Source of the DNA: Forficula auricularia
Lineage: Eukaryota > Arthropoda > Insecta > Dermaptera > Forficulidae
Length of the DNA: 64,000 bases
Reading direction: 5' to 3'
Assembly (NCBI GenBank): GCA_024734495.1
Contig: JALMQS010000153.1
Coordinates: 8,767,294-8,831,293, forward strand
A program made the translations under genes and the position numbers. Below, one piece after another: positions 52,800 through 63,084 of this stretch (positions are counted from its first letter, which is position 1; every line of letters begins with the position of its first letter). The notes beneath the pieces are model-generated. The model made no database searches. It saw only the letters and a list, made by a program, of their open reading frames with translations, and had not been told where the DNA came from.

Positions 52800-53111
52800 G
52801 TGAAATGCAAAGATTGCGAAGCGATCTACGTAGAGAAAACAGAGAAGAATCTGAAAATTGAACATATTAGTGATTTTAAAAATAAAAAGAATGAAAACTC
52901 TTTTGCGGAACATTTAAATTCAAACAATCACTCTTTCCCAGAAGGAACAGGAATTAGATTAATAAAAGGAGAAAGAAACCCAAAATTAATTAGAGCAATT
53001 GAATCTTTAGAAATTTTGAAATCATTCAATAAAAATTCAAAACTTTGTTTGATCAGCCAAATTGAATTATCAAATAGCAATTTGCTTAAGATGTTTGCTA
53101 AAAAAAGATAA
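52800..53111 (+). pseudogene. PLE GIY-YIG endonuclease fragment, class A
   Basis: The frame starts at the junction with the inverted terminus: KCKDCEAIYVEKTEKNLK (C-x-x-C conserved; the glycine of YIG replaced, IYVEKTE), FAEHLNSNNHSFPEG (A-x-H-L…H block), IRAIESLEILKSFN and stop 53109-53111. Loss of the YIG glycine suggests an inactive nuclease. Confidence 0.8.
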
Positions 53112-53309
53112 AAAGGAAAAACAAACCCCCCCTCCATTGTAAGTCTATCTTTTTGTAAAACAAGGAGAAAGGGAAACATATGGTTATATTTGAATGTGAA
53201 CCAAAAGAATGTCTTTAATTCTAATCTGCCAACTAGTAAAAGAACATCACATTTTCAATATCCATACAATATTGACTCCGTGAAAAACAACATTTATAAT
53301 TAAAAAAGA

Positions 53310-53344
53310 CTGATGATGAAGACCAAGTCTTTGAAACTATAGTC
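53310..53344 (+). ncRNA. hammerhead-like ribozyme, PLE class A (3' copy)
   Basis: CTGATGATGAAGACCAAGTC followed by TTTGAAACTATAGTC. The closing pair next to GAAA is C to T (helix II GAAGAC/GTCTTT, a G-T wobble); core intact. Confidence 0.78.
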
Positions 53345-53486
53345 TCAAACAAATAATATATATACAGATATATCATCTCGATATATATATGTGTGTATGT
53401 TTATTTGAATCAAGCAGAGGACAGCCTCTTTGTTTCTCTTTGTGAATCAACAACTCTGCTACTCTCGGCAAAACAAAAACTTTTCA

Positions 53487-53767
53487 CTTAGGGAAAGTGG
53501 TGTAGGTTTTAGGTGATATTAATTAATAAAGTAAAGGGTGTGTAGTTTCACAGTGAATGAAATAAAACTCAAAGACGTTTATACAAACTCAATATATTTC
53601 GGATTATTAGTCCATCATCAGGAGTTTACAAGTTAAAACTAATAATAATTGAATGAGCGATCACAATTTTTAACATCTAAATCACATGTACCAATATAAC
53701 AAAAAATATGCCTCTTTGAGTTTTATTTCATTCACTGTGAAACTACACACCCTTTACTTTATTAATT
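53487..53767. mobile_element. 281-bp non-autonomous PLE class C unit with 12-bp TSD
   Basis: Flanked by AAAAACTTTTCA (53475-53486, 53768-53779). Inverted arms AAAGGGTGTGTAGTTTCACA / complement enclose a hammerhead-like motif (minus 53591-53621). No reading frame. Counterpart of 8323-8603. Confidence 0.82.
53591..53621 (-). ncRNA. hammerhead-like motif, PLE class C
   Basis: Minus: CTGATGA, extra T, GGA-loop-TCC, GAAATATATTG. Core intact, short helix II. Confidence 0.65.
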
Positions 53768-53794
53768 AAAAACTTTTCAATTAAATTTGGATAG

Positions 53795-54482
53795 ATCCAG
53801 AAATTAGTGGTTTTTTGAGAATCTTTTTTTGAACCGTGATAAACTGGCCTATCTCCTGTTCACGTTTTATGTTTGTGATACGCGACACACTGTATACAGT
53901 TATCAAATGATTGTAAATTCCGTTTTGTGTTTCTCTCTCTCTTTCTATGGTATATTCCGCCTCTGTGTTGTTGTATCATGTCTGTCTCTGTTGTCGTGTT
54001 GTGCTTCTCGATATGGAAAGCGTTACAAAGCCGCTTGCTTGTTAGGTTGTTAGTCTGCCATCAACCATTTAACTCAGGTCGGCCGCCATTCACCCTCGGG
54101 CCATTCATCATGTACGCCTAGAAGGTTTCAAACAATCTCATAAAGCTCTCTCTTCCTTAATATATATATAAAGAGACGACAGGCAGACAGATATGAATGT
54201 AGTAGGGTGGGGGGGGGGGCGTTTTGTGTGTATCTTGCGAATGAATTCGCGTGTGTGGATTCGGTTCGGAGTGTCATATTCGTTCTCAAACAGAGAACGG
54301 GCTCTTGTCTTGTTTAAAGGAAAGGATTATCTCAGAGAATTTCAGTAAACGCTCTCGCTTACACGGGGTGGGAGAATTTAATAAGCCACGCAAAATAATA
54401 TATACGAGAGAGATTAACGACACTTGCTTGTTAGGTTTAGATGCGTTAACAATCTCTCACTCTCCCTTTAAATATATACATA
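53795..54482. other. unassigned region
   Basis: 53820-54120 has (CT)n and mixed composition with 64-74 open codons, none recognised; 54130-54480 has a G tract (54208-54219) and scattered GAGAGA motifs. Confidence 0.35.
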
Positions 54483-55576
54483 CGAGCTGCTCCGGGCAAG
54501 TGGCCCTGGCGGGCGGCGACTCGGCATGTCATTATTAGGTCTCCAAAATTCATTTAAAAGAAAGCTCCATTCCCAAAAAAGTATGTTTTTTTTATATATT
54601 TAGATATTTGCAAATAATTAACTCTCAGTTTTCTAAAGAGTAAAAGATAAAAATTTCTATATTTCGCCCCCCCCCACCCCTTTTGCCCCCATACAGTCAA
54701 TTTTGATAGTTGATTTTACAGGAATAGTTTCTTAAAGTAATAAAGATTAACTCTACAAAATTTGATCAAGATAGGAGAGAGTTTTAATTTTTGCCGCCAC
54801 TCACATTTTGGATAGTTGATGGGGGTGGGGGGGGGGGGTCGGATTACAAAAAATCTTGAAATTATTTTTTAGATATTTGCAAATAAATAATCCACAGTTT
54901 TCTAAAGAGTAAATGTACTATAAAGCTAAAAATTTATATAATTTGCCCCCCCCCCCCCTTTCGCCCCCTATACAGTCAATTTTGATAGTTGATTTTTACA
55001 GGAATAATTTCTTAAATTAATAAACAATAAGTCTACAAAATTTGATCAAGATAGGAGAGAGTTTTAATTTTTGCTCCCACTTGGATAGTTGGGAGTCGAA
55101 TTTCAAAAAATCCTGAAATTACTTTTTAGATATTTGTATTTAGAATTTTATTAAGTAAAAATCAAGAAGATATCTTATCGTTCTTAATTGAAAATGCATA
55201 ATTATTGTAAACACATTGCAAAGATATTCTGCCCCTTTTGACCGCTTTAGGGGTCGAATTTCAAAAAATCCTGAAATTAGTTTTTAGATATTTTAATTTA
55301 GTATTTTTATAATCAAAAAGCAAGTAGATATTTTATCGTCCTAAAGAGATATTGCATAATCTGTGAAAACACACTTTGCCCCCTTTGATCCCCTTAGGGG
55401 TCGAATTTCAAAAAATCCTTTCTTACTCAGCCCCTATGTCATAGATGTAATATCCTCTCCAAATTTGATGTTTCTATGTCCAGTGGTTCTGGCTGTTTTG
55501 ATGATGAGTTAGTGAGTGAGTGAGTGAGTGTATCGGGCAAAGAATTTTTTATATATATATATGGTATATATATAGA
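54483..55576 (-). mobile_element. Helitron-like element, 1.1 kb
   Basis: Minus strand starts TCTATATATATACCATATAT (preceded by A) and continues with CACTCACTCACTCACTAACT and AACAGCCAGAACCACTGGAC, typical of Helitron leaders (recollection). It ends GCCCGCCAGGGCCACTTGCC then GGAGCAGCTCG followed by T. Internally about four partial direct repeats (TTTTTAGATATTTGCAAAT; TCGAATTTCAAAAAATCC). No Rep/helicase frame. Confidence 0.72.
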
Positions 55577-55637
55577 TTATAAATATTATTTGAAGATCAA
55601 ATAAAACCTAATCTAATCAGAAATCAATTATAATGTA

Positions 55638-56190
55638 ACAGGTCATTCAATAAGTCCGTAGGATAAGTAAGAAAAATACAAAATTTTGGCAAAACTCGAT
55701 TTTATTATTCAACATAGTTGCCTTCGAGGGCGATACAACGAGTATAGCGATTTTCCAACTTTTCGATACCACTTTTATAATAGTACGATTTCTCTTTCTC
55801 GTCAAAATAGGCCTCAGTTCCACTCAGCTGACTGTCTTTTGGATTCTGGTGTGTAATAGTGAAGCCATGTTTCATCCATTGTCACATATCGACGATAGAC
55901 TTCCATTTTATTGCGGTTTAACAGCGCCAAACACTCATCTGAAGCATCGATTCGTTGTTGCTTTTGGTCGACTGTGAGCTCACCCGGCACCCACTTTGCA
56001 CAGAGCTTTCGCATACCCAAATGTTCGTGTAAAATGGTAAAAACACTATCATCTGATATCTTTACAATGTCAGCTAGCTCGTGCACCTTTAATTTGCGAT
56101 CGTTCATAACCAATTTGTGGATTTTTTTTATATTTTCTGGAATAACAACCTCTTTTGGGCGTCCACTGCGCTCTGCATCATTTGAGGTGG
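55638..56190 (-). mobile_element. mariner element, truncated
   Basis: Left terminus ACAGGTCATTCAATAAGTCC with TA at 55636-55637. The 5' coding end is cut at about 56190 by G-rich sequence. Confidence 0.75.
55705..56189 (-). pseudogene. mariner transposase, internally deleted
   Basis: Minus strand: ERSGRPKEVVIPENIKKIH (linker), VSDxxVF-like helix, LCAKWVPGELTVDQKQQR (the WVPheLt motif), YVTMDETWLHYYTPESKRQS (first catalytic Asp), then a -1 frameshift/deletion directly to AYFDEKEKSYYYKSGIEKLE and RCIALEGNYVE, stop 55705-55707. The segment with the second and third catalytic residues is missing. Confidence 0.88.
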
Positions 56191-56300
56191 AGGAGGGGAG
56201 AGGGTTCAGGGAGTCCAGGGGGCGTTGGGGGTTGAGGGGGTTGAGGAGGTTCTCCTTGGCTAGCAAGTGGCCCCCCGACGGCGGGCTTCGCAAATAGTTA
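56190..56300 (+). mobile_element. G-rich segment ending in a Helitron-like terminus
   Basis: A G-rich array, then GGCTAGCAAGTGGCCCCCCG, ACGGCGGGCTTCGCAAATAG, then T. GGCTAGCAA…GGGC…AG parallels the Helitron end at 10044-10090. ATAG deviates from CTRR; start undefined. Confidence 0.4.
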
Positions 56301-56304
56301 TTTA

Positions 56305-56658
56305 GGGTGGGACAGAGCAACTCGGTTATTTAGAAATTCAATTAAGAAAAAAGTAACGTAGATTTATTAGATCTATTTAATTCGTTGAACAGAATCAAGT
56401 CCAATGTTTAAATTTTATGTTTACAGTTAAGTTTTAATTCAGGCGACCGTGGCCATCACGGCCAGTGCAGATCAGCCCTCAAGGAGATGACGCAATGTAT
56501 TGAGAATAATGGACGCCGTCGGCCTGATATCATCTTTAAAACTGTGTAAATATAAAATTTAAACATTGTACTTGATGCTGTTCAAAGAATTAAATATATA
56601 TTTGCGTTACTTTTTTCTTAATTGAATTTCTAAATAAGCAAGGTGCTCTGCCCCACCC
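56305..56658. mobile_element. mariner-type foldback MITE, copy 1
   Basis: Ends GGGTGGGACAGAGC / GGGTGGGGCAGAGC (complement of the right end), flanked by TA (56303-56304, 56659-56660). TIRs extend ~110 bp (TTATTTAGAAATTCAATTAA). The right half encodes MTQCIENNGRRRPDIIFKTV and stop, a Tc1/mariner-type transposase C-terminus. Confidence 0.82.
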
Positions 56659-57731
56659 TATATTATAAATTTCCTGCTCTTGATAAGCGTTTGTTATTTG
56701 GTTTTCAATTGGAGTCAAATAATATATCAAATTATATCTGCTTTATAAAATAAATTTGACCTAGTTTAAAAATTTCTCATTCCAAAAGAATAAAATTAAA
56801 GATTTTATTTTAAAACTTTAGATTATATCTTGAAACTTTCTTTACATAGTTTCTAAAATTACCTCTATTTTTCACCATTTTCATTTTTTTTTTTCACCTT
56901 ATTATATATCCCACCTCTAAATGAATTCCATTTTCCATTTTTTTTCAAATATTATGATAATCTCTTCATTGTGATAATATTATTGAAAAAAATTACGTGA
57001 AATATTTTTCATTTAGGATAAAATATATATACAATATACTTGGATAAAAAAAAAAATAGTTGAAAATTTCATTTGAATCAACATTTAATTTTTTCCCGAA
57101 TTCACTCGCGGTAGCTTCTTTTTATGAAAGCCAAAGTGGGCTTTAAGCCTCTCTTGTGGAAAAAACTTATTAAAATATAAAAAAGAAAATTGAGGAGAAA
57201 CTGAGCGAAGAAAGAAAAAGAACGTTCGCTAATAATATAACATTTATACGGAAATCGATTTTCATTTGGAGTCAAGTGATATGAGCTTCTGGCAAATAAA
57301 GCCGGATTTCATTTCCTATTAGGGAAAAAGAATGAGAGCGACGTAGTATAAGAGAAAAAAGAGGTCACCGGCAGCTCGAAAGAGGACCCGACCACTTTAT
57401 TCTGACCTTAAGTAGCAGAGATGACGTAATAAGTACAAATGAATCACTAATTAAAAAGTAAAAAGGATGAGAGCCAAAAGAAGGTATTTGGAATTTGTGT
57501 TATGCAATTTACTCGCATGATTGACTTGTACAATGTATGGTACACCCAGAAGGGAATCTATCCGAGACAAATCAGCTGAGAACTAGACCAAACACCCACA
57601 AAGGATTTCAATATGGTTGACATGTTCGAATACGCATTCCCTGCGGGGCTCATTTAGAGTTTACTCCCTTGGAAACATTAGAATTTGCCCACCCCCCCTA
57701 ATTATAGGAGCAAAAATTGTATATTTATATA
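56659..57731. other. AT-rich region with a mixed-composition island (57080-57440)
   Basis: The island (AGCCAAAGTGGGCTTTAAGC, GGTCACCGGCAGCTCGAAAG) lacks a repeat partner. No supported gene. Confidence 0.35.
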
Positions 57732-58254
57732 GGGTGGGGCAGAGTACTTTACTTATTTAGAAATTCAATTAAGAAAAAAGTCGCGCAGATATTTATTTAA
57801 TTCTTTGAACAGTATCAAGTACAACGTTTAAATTTTATGTTTACTGTTAAGTTTTAAAGATGATAATTTTATCAGGCAGATGGCGTCCATTATTCTCAAT
57901 ACACTGCGTAAATCGAACTCGGAAGTTTCGTTCAACTCTTTCCAGCATATCGGCGGTTAAGTTGGCACGACGAATGTTGTTCTTCAGGTGAGCCAGAGTC
58001 CTAGGACGATCGTTGTAGACAAGTGATTTTAGATAGGCCCATAAAAAAATAGTAGGAGGGTGCTAGTACAGATCGCCGCTCAAGATGACGCAGTTTATTG
58101 AGAATATGGACGCCATCTGCCTGATATCATCTCTAAAACTGTGTAAACCTAAAATTTAAACGTTGTACCTAATTTTGTTCAAAGAATTAAACATATATCT
58201 GCGTTACTTTTTCCTAATTGAATTTCTAAATAAGCAAAGTGCTCTGCCCAACCC
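57732..58254. mobile_element. mariner-type foldback MITE, copy 2
   Basis: Same ends and TA flanks (57730-57731, 58255-58256). The transposase C-terminus is present twice in inverted orientation: minus strand ~57858-58040 (LAHLKNNIRRANLTADMLER, RVRFTQCIENNGRHLPD) and a short plus-strand copy ~58085-58147. Confidence 0.82.
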
Positions 58255-58670
58255 TATACATTTTTATTTTGAAAACGGATCTTGATGATTTTCCTGAAAC
58301 CAACTTTATTAATTTATTATTATCATTTTCGTCCATAATGTGTATTAATGAGAGTTTATATAATAATTTAATATTCCTATGAGTAAAAATAGATAAGTAA
58401 AATGATTGCGTTCTATTATTCTAAAACTGTGTTGTCTGATTCTGTCTGTATTGTTTCTGAGAGAATTATTGTTTATGTAAATATGCCGAATTTTTTGAAT
58501 TTCTGATGGTCATTGATAACAGAGATAAAGAAAAATAATGTATAATATTTTAGACGAATGTGTGATGTAACTATTTGAAACCCTGAAGAAGCCGGCAAAG
58601 TCTTCGAAAATAAAAAGAAAAAAACACACAAAAACTTGTCCTTAATTCCCATTATAAACTCTCAGTAGCT
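58255..58670. other. AT-rich sequence with hammerhead-like relic
   Basis: 58583-58611 reads CTGAAGA, A, GCCGGC…GTCTTC, GAAAA: core present but helix II does not pair. Otherwise AT-rich, with a Helitron-like GAAAACGGATCTTGATG segment. Confidence 0.4.
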
Positions 58671-58929
58671 GGAACACCGAGCGATGCTCCGTAATTTTTT
58701 GATTCAGTTAAAAGAGATATATTAATATTATTTTTAATTTTAAATTCAGCTAAAAATGTCGAATTTTAATCGCAGCCAAAATAAAATAAAATTGAAATAA
58801 AACTTAATTTATATTATTACCAAACGTTCTTGGTTTACACCATCATCATGACCTTTCACTGTACACAAAGTTTTAAATGTAATTGCAATTAAAAATAATA
58901 TTAATATAGGTACATGGAGGTTCTTTCGT
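58671..58929. repeat. Helentron/HINE-like piece
   Basis: Hairpin CCGAGCGATGCTCCG (58677-58691), then TTCAGTTAAAAGAGATATAT (the shared terminus), and AAAAATAATATTAATATAGG at 58893 as a possible inverted partner. Confidence 0.4.
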
Positions 58930-59345
58930 TGACCCTTTTAAATCCTGAAGAAGGAAAGGCGATCCTTCGAATTGTCGGATTTTTTGAAAGAATGAAATTG
59001 ATATTCTAATAAATTAGAAAAATACATTTAATTAAATAAATTGGCAAATTCTAATATATAATAATATTTGTAAAGATCTATTAGTGGAATTTAAAATTGA
59101 AAAAAATGTAATTATAAATTTTTATTCAAACGACCAGCTGTGAATAATTATTTCAATTAACAAAAAGCCCATCAAAAACAACTTAGCCGAAGATGAGGCC
59201 GCGACAGATCGAAATGTCAACACAAAAACGCCCTAACCCGTGAATTTCATACAAATCGTTAGAGCCGTTTTCAAGAAAACGATTCTATATACATATATAG
59301 TATATATAAGAATTGCTCATTTATTAATATAAGATAAGATTTATT
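58930..59345 (+). repeat. repeat E, copy 2
   Basis: Co-linear with 50945-51370. Hammerhead-like start at 58945 (CTGAAGA, A, GGA…TCCTTC, GAATTGTCGG; GAAT instead of GAAA). Confidence 0.65.
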
Positions 59346-59452
59346 AATTTAGTTTTTAATATGAAAGATCGTTAACCCATAATGATTAAGTCATAGTTGT
59401 ACACGCTCGAACAGCTTTTCTCGCTTTGATAAAAAATATATTGGTATTATGG

Positions 59453-59640
59453 AGCCCTGCGGGTTGGGCATAGAATAGACCCGCAGTACTCCCTCCTTGT
59501 CGTAAGAGGCGACTAAAAGAGAAAGGGTGGATGGGAGGCTAGCCGTCTAGAGGAAAAACCTTAAGCAAATTAGGAGTGAAGCCCCTTTAGGCTCTTGAGG
59601 GCCAAACATGACCTTCGGTGGTATATGTCAAATGTTTTTC
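59453..59640 (+). repeat. dispersed repeat with conserved hairpin, copy 2
   Basis: GCCCTGCGGGTTGGGCATAG; CTGCGGGT pairs with ACCCGCAG, and CTTGTCGTAAGAGGCGACTA is a second hairpin; AAATTAGGAGTGAAGCCCCT follows. Partner of 30335-30640. Confidence 0.55.
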
Positions 59641-59679
59641 CCCAAGGAGATCCAATAATTCAAAGTTTTATTTATGATA

Positions 59680-59855
59680 CAATTGGATGTTGATGAAGGT
59701 AGTCCAAGGTGGTTGTAAAAAAATAAGACTAAATCAGTTTTATTATTTTACATTTATTTGATAACCGACCTTTCGGAGATTTACTCTCTCCTTCTTCAAG
59801 GTAATTTTTTTACAACCACCTTGGACTGCCTTCAACATCCAATTGTATATTTATA
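59680..59855. mobile_element. PLE class G-like inverted unit
   Basis: ~45-bp inverted ends (CCAAGGTGGTTGTAAAAAAA / complement, plus TTGGATGTTGA). Between them, minus strand TTGAAGA, A, GGAGA…TCTCC, GAAAGGTCGG, a degenerate hammerhead-like motif (first core base T). Confidence 0.6.
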
Positions 59856-61754
59856 CCAGTCCGTCTCCTAAAGAAAAACTCTATCAATTATTTATTATGT
59901 TATATCAAAAGGATTAAGAAATCTTAATCATATTGAAAATTTTTGATTTTTTTTTTTGAATTATTTGCTTAACCAAAGTTAAAGATAGATTGGATAGACA
60001 TGGATGTTAAAGTTCAAATAGTAAACGGGGAGGCTATAAATTGTCAAATGGAACAACTTTAAAGTCTATTACTTTAGAAGTTTTTCTTCTCTTTTTTAGC
60101 AGAGATCAAGACGGAATTTGAAAATGGTCCTGAATGAATAATTGGAGCCATTTGAACCCGGTCGATCTTTTCCCGTGCGCTAATTGGCTTTCATTAGCGA
60201 CCCATGGTTCGTACGGTAGGGTCCTCTAATCCAATTCCCGGCCAGATTACGCCCTTTCGCCTCCCTTAGAGAAGAACTTGGCGCCTTTGGCTTAGATTTG
60301 CAGCTGCTTTTTTTCTCTCTCTCTCTCTCTCTCTTTATACCTTAAAATGGGTCGAGTGATTTCACGCACAATTGAAAGAATTAATAGTTTAAGTGTCGAG
60401 CATTTTTCTCTTGAGAGCCTATAGTAGGATGGAAATGGAGGCTTATAATTGTTTTCCTGAAATATAACGGAAAACGTTAAAATATACGACTATATATCTT
60501 TAAAATTTTATATTTGTAGTAAAAAAATTTAAAAGTAAATGCTAAACGAGTCTATTTTATTTTCTTGCTACTTAAGGTAGTTGTTCCGCCATATGCGTTT
60601 TCTTAGGATTTTTCTAAAATTTAGATATATTATTATTTAAATACTTCTGCATCGATTGGTGTCAAAACGAAATTTATGAACAATACAGTTCCGGAGATAT
60701 TTAATTTCAAAAATCGAATTTTTCAGGTTCTTTAACATTGCACTATACGGGATATCGGAAAATTTACATACAAATTTAATTATAATTAAAAAACCGTTCT
60801 TAGCATTTTTATAAAAAACTAAACCAACATTAAACAATAACCAATACATATTTTAAGACAATTTTGATTCATAGTTACAACACAGTTTCTGAGATAAAAA
60901 GGAATAAATAATGAAAAATATATAAAAAAATTTGGCAACAGCGCATTTATTTAACCAGCGAAAGATGCATGCGCATGGAAGGTCCAACCAGAAAGAAACA
61001 TCAAGCTTGTCGTGATCCCAAGGGTCCAAACGCAACAAATAATAATAATAATATATAATAGAAAAACTCATGAGAAAGTCGTGTGGTGTTTTTTTAATTG
61101 TCATTTTTTTCATAAATCCATGATTAATATTTATAATAAGATTATATGAATAATATATGAATAATAATCAGCGTAAATGTTTCGCATGTAAAATATTCAT
61201 TTGTGAATACATTTTTTCTTGTTAAGATTATATTTCAATGTATTTTTTTTAGAGATAAAGTTTAAGAAACTTCATAAGGGCTCTATATAAATAATTAGAG
61301 ATTTTAAAAAATTGAAAAAAAAAGCAAAAAAGAAAAATCTGATACGAGCATGATAGAAAGAGCGATGTATTGTTTGCTTGAATTAATATTTTAAAAATAT
61401 ACTCTAGAGAGAGAGAGTCTGTATGTTTTTTTTTGTTGCTTTATTATGGTTTATTCTTTGTGTATTAAAGTCAAAAAGAATAGAAAATTTTTAATATCTA
61501 CTCACATTGGACATTCATTGGGTAAAAAAAGAAGCTGAATTCATGGAGGCTTACCTAAAAAGAAAAAGAAAAGAATTTATTAATAAATAATACTTTAAAA
61601 TATACCTACTAATACCCCAAAAGTGTATGTAGAATTGTAGATATAAAGGAATATCCTTTAGGAGAAATATTCTTTTAAATATATCATTGTTCATATCCAT
61701 AATCAAATTTGTAATTAGTTGGTTAAGATAGAGTTTTTTAAATTAAATAAATTA
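59856..61754. other. AT-rich region with an island (60110-60310) and (CT)n
   Basis: The island (TTCCCGTGCGCTAATTGGC, CCCATGGTTCGTACGGTAGG) is non-repetitive here and has TAATTG/CATTAG motifs. A (CT)n run lies at 60313-60335. Short open frames (70-86 codons, 60637-61113) not recognised. Confidence 0.35.
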
Positions 61755-61783
61755 ATTGTTATTCCTCGACCTGCTTAGATACA
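61755..61783. repeat. dispersed repeat D, copy 2, left part
   Basis: TTGTTATTCCTCGACCTGCT, cut by the LINE at 61784; continues at 62692. Confidence 0.55.
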
Positions 61784-62442
61784 GAGTAAGTGTAAATGGG
61801 CACCAGATTCAATATAGCGAGTGTGTCCCTAATCTCGGGGTCATCTTTGACCGATTCTTCACCTGGGAGGAACACATTAATTCGGTCAGTCGACGAGTGT
61901 TTCGGGGTCTCCATCAACTCATTAAAGTCAGGCATCTCATTCCATTTTCGACACGTAAACATCTCATCAATTCTTTGATATTGCCAACCATGGACTATTG
62001 CTGCCTCGTGTATGGCGACGTCTCTGGGACCCGCGCGGGCTTACTTGATCGGGCTTTGAATGCATGCGTTCGATTTATTTTTGACATTCCTAGACGTGAT
62101 CATGTCTCCCCGTTTTATGTCAGACTTGGTTGGCTTAGGGCGACCCAGAGGCGTCTCTACATGCTTGGCAAATTCCTGCATCGCACCTTCATTTCACATC
62201 AGCCTGAATACATCTATAAAATGTTCACTTTTAAATCATCCATACATAATCGGGCTTTTCGGGCTGATTCAAATCGTATTCATATCCCGAGTCACCGGTC
62301 CGAGGTGGTGAATAGGTCATTCACTGTCACTGCTGCCCGACTGTGGAATTCATTACCTTCATTCACCCGTTCATCTTCATCATCACTTATCTTCAATCGT
62401 GGTCTCTTGGCATGTATTCGCGGGGGCGGGTCTCGGGAGTGA
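61784..62442 (+). pseudogene. LINE-beta reverse transcriptase C-terminus (open frame)
   Basis: About 220 uninterrupted codons: VNGHQIQYSECVPNLGVIFD (the LG-V-x-D block after the RT palm), FTWEEHINSVSRRVF, LPTMDYCCLVYGD, LLDRALNACVRFIFDIPRRD, LGWLRATQRRLYMLGKFLHR, and RLWNSLPSF near the C-terminus; stop 62440-62442. The RT catalytic core and endonuclease are absent. The first ~9 codons belong to repeat D. The open frame indicates a recent insertion. Confidence 0.88.
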
Positions 62443-62691
62443 GCGTCTCTTTTTTGGAGTCTCTCTTTTATGGTGTATCTTTTCCCTCCTGCTGGCTCTC
62501 TCACCTTCCTCTCAACTTCCTTTCGCTGGAGCTTTCTTTCTTTCTTTCTTTTTCGCACACACTTGTTTTTATTTTTCTCCTCTTTGTTTTATGTTAATTA
62601 TTATTTTTTACTGCTCATATGAGGCAAACTGCCTCAGAGCATTGTGTAAAGTTAAATTGTAAGAATTATGAATGAATGAATAAATAAATAA
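61784..62691 (+). mobile_element. 5'-truncated LINE-beta (Jockey/CR1-type)
   Basis: Inserted in repeat D; ends with an (AATG/AATA)n tail (62668-62693). ATACA occurs on both sides (61779-61783, 62692-62696), a possible short TSD. Confidence 0.75.
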
Positions 62692-63010
62692 ATACACAAG
62701 TCCTCGGTGGCTAGGTCCTCCAAACATCAATACAATATAGCTACAATACATTAACAAACATCAATACAAATTAACTACAACAATTTAACAAATAATAAAC
62801 AGGTACAAAAAAAGGGGGAAAAATTGAAATGTATGCTTATTAACAAATAACATGGCCATAGATTTTCATCAAACGACAAAAAATAATTTAAAAATTCCGA
62901 TACCAGGAGCAAACGACGCATTAGCCACCCCGGCATTTTCCATAAGCTGTTAAGGAAACCTGGTCAAAACCTTAACAAGGATGGTATCATTGCTTGTGAG
63001 ATCTAAATAT
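62692..63010. repeat. dispersed repeat D, copy 2, right part
   Basis: GGTCCTCCAAACATCAATAC, GGAGCAAACGACGCATTAGC, CCTTAACAAGGATGGTATCA; co-linear with 33640-34120. Confidence 0.7.
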
Positions 63011-63084
63011 GTGCCAAACATTTCGTCATTGATTTATGACCTCTTCAGTGGCTGAAATAGTGAAAACAAGACAATTAGACAACT

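Larger units (their letters stand above)
52618..53782 (+). mobile_element. PLE class A insertion with 12-bp TSD (PLE class C nested)
   Basis: Flanked by AAATTTGGATAG (52606-52617, 53783-53794). Order: inverted terminus with hammerhead, GIY-YIG remnant, 3' UTR, hammerhead, PLE end (TCTGCTACTCTCGGCAAAAC). A 281-bp class C unit is nested near the right end. This is the most complete PLE in the window. Confidence 0.88.

Noticed and set aside
52928..53179. Hydrophobic minus-strand open frame as a membrane protein
   Set aside because: Antisense of the PLE GIY-YIG remnant.
55911..56297. 128-codon plus-strand open frame
   Set aside because: Antisense of the mariner transposase remnant.
55814..56320. 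A single 168-codon transposase starting MLCPTLNN
   Set aside because: The first ~45 codons come from the G-rich/Helitron-like segment and the MITE end; only the part from ERSGRPKEV is mariner.
62292..62558. Arg/Lys-rich open frame on the minus strand
   Set aside because: Antisense shadow of the LINE-beta RT frame and its 3' UTR.
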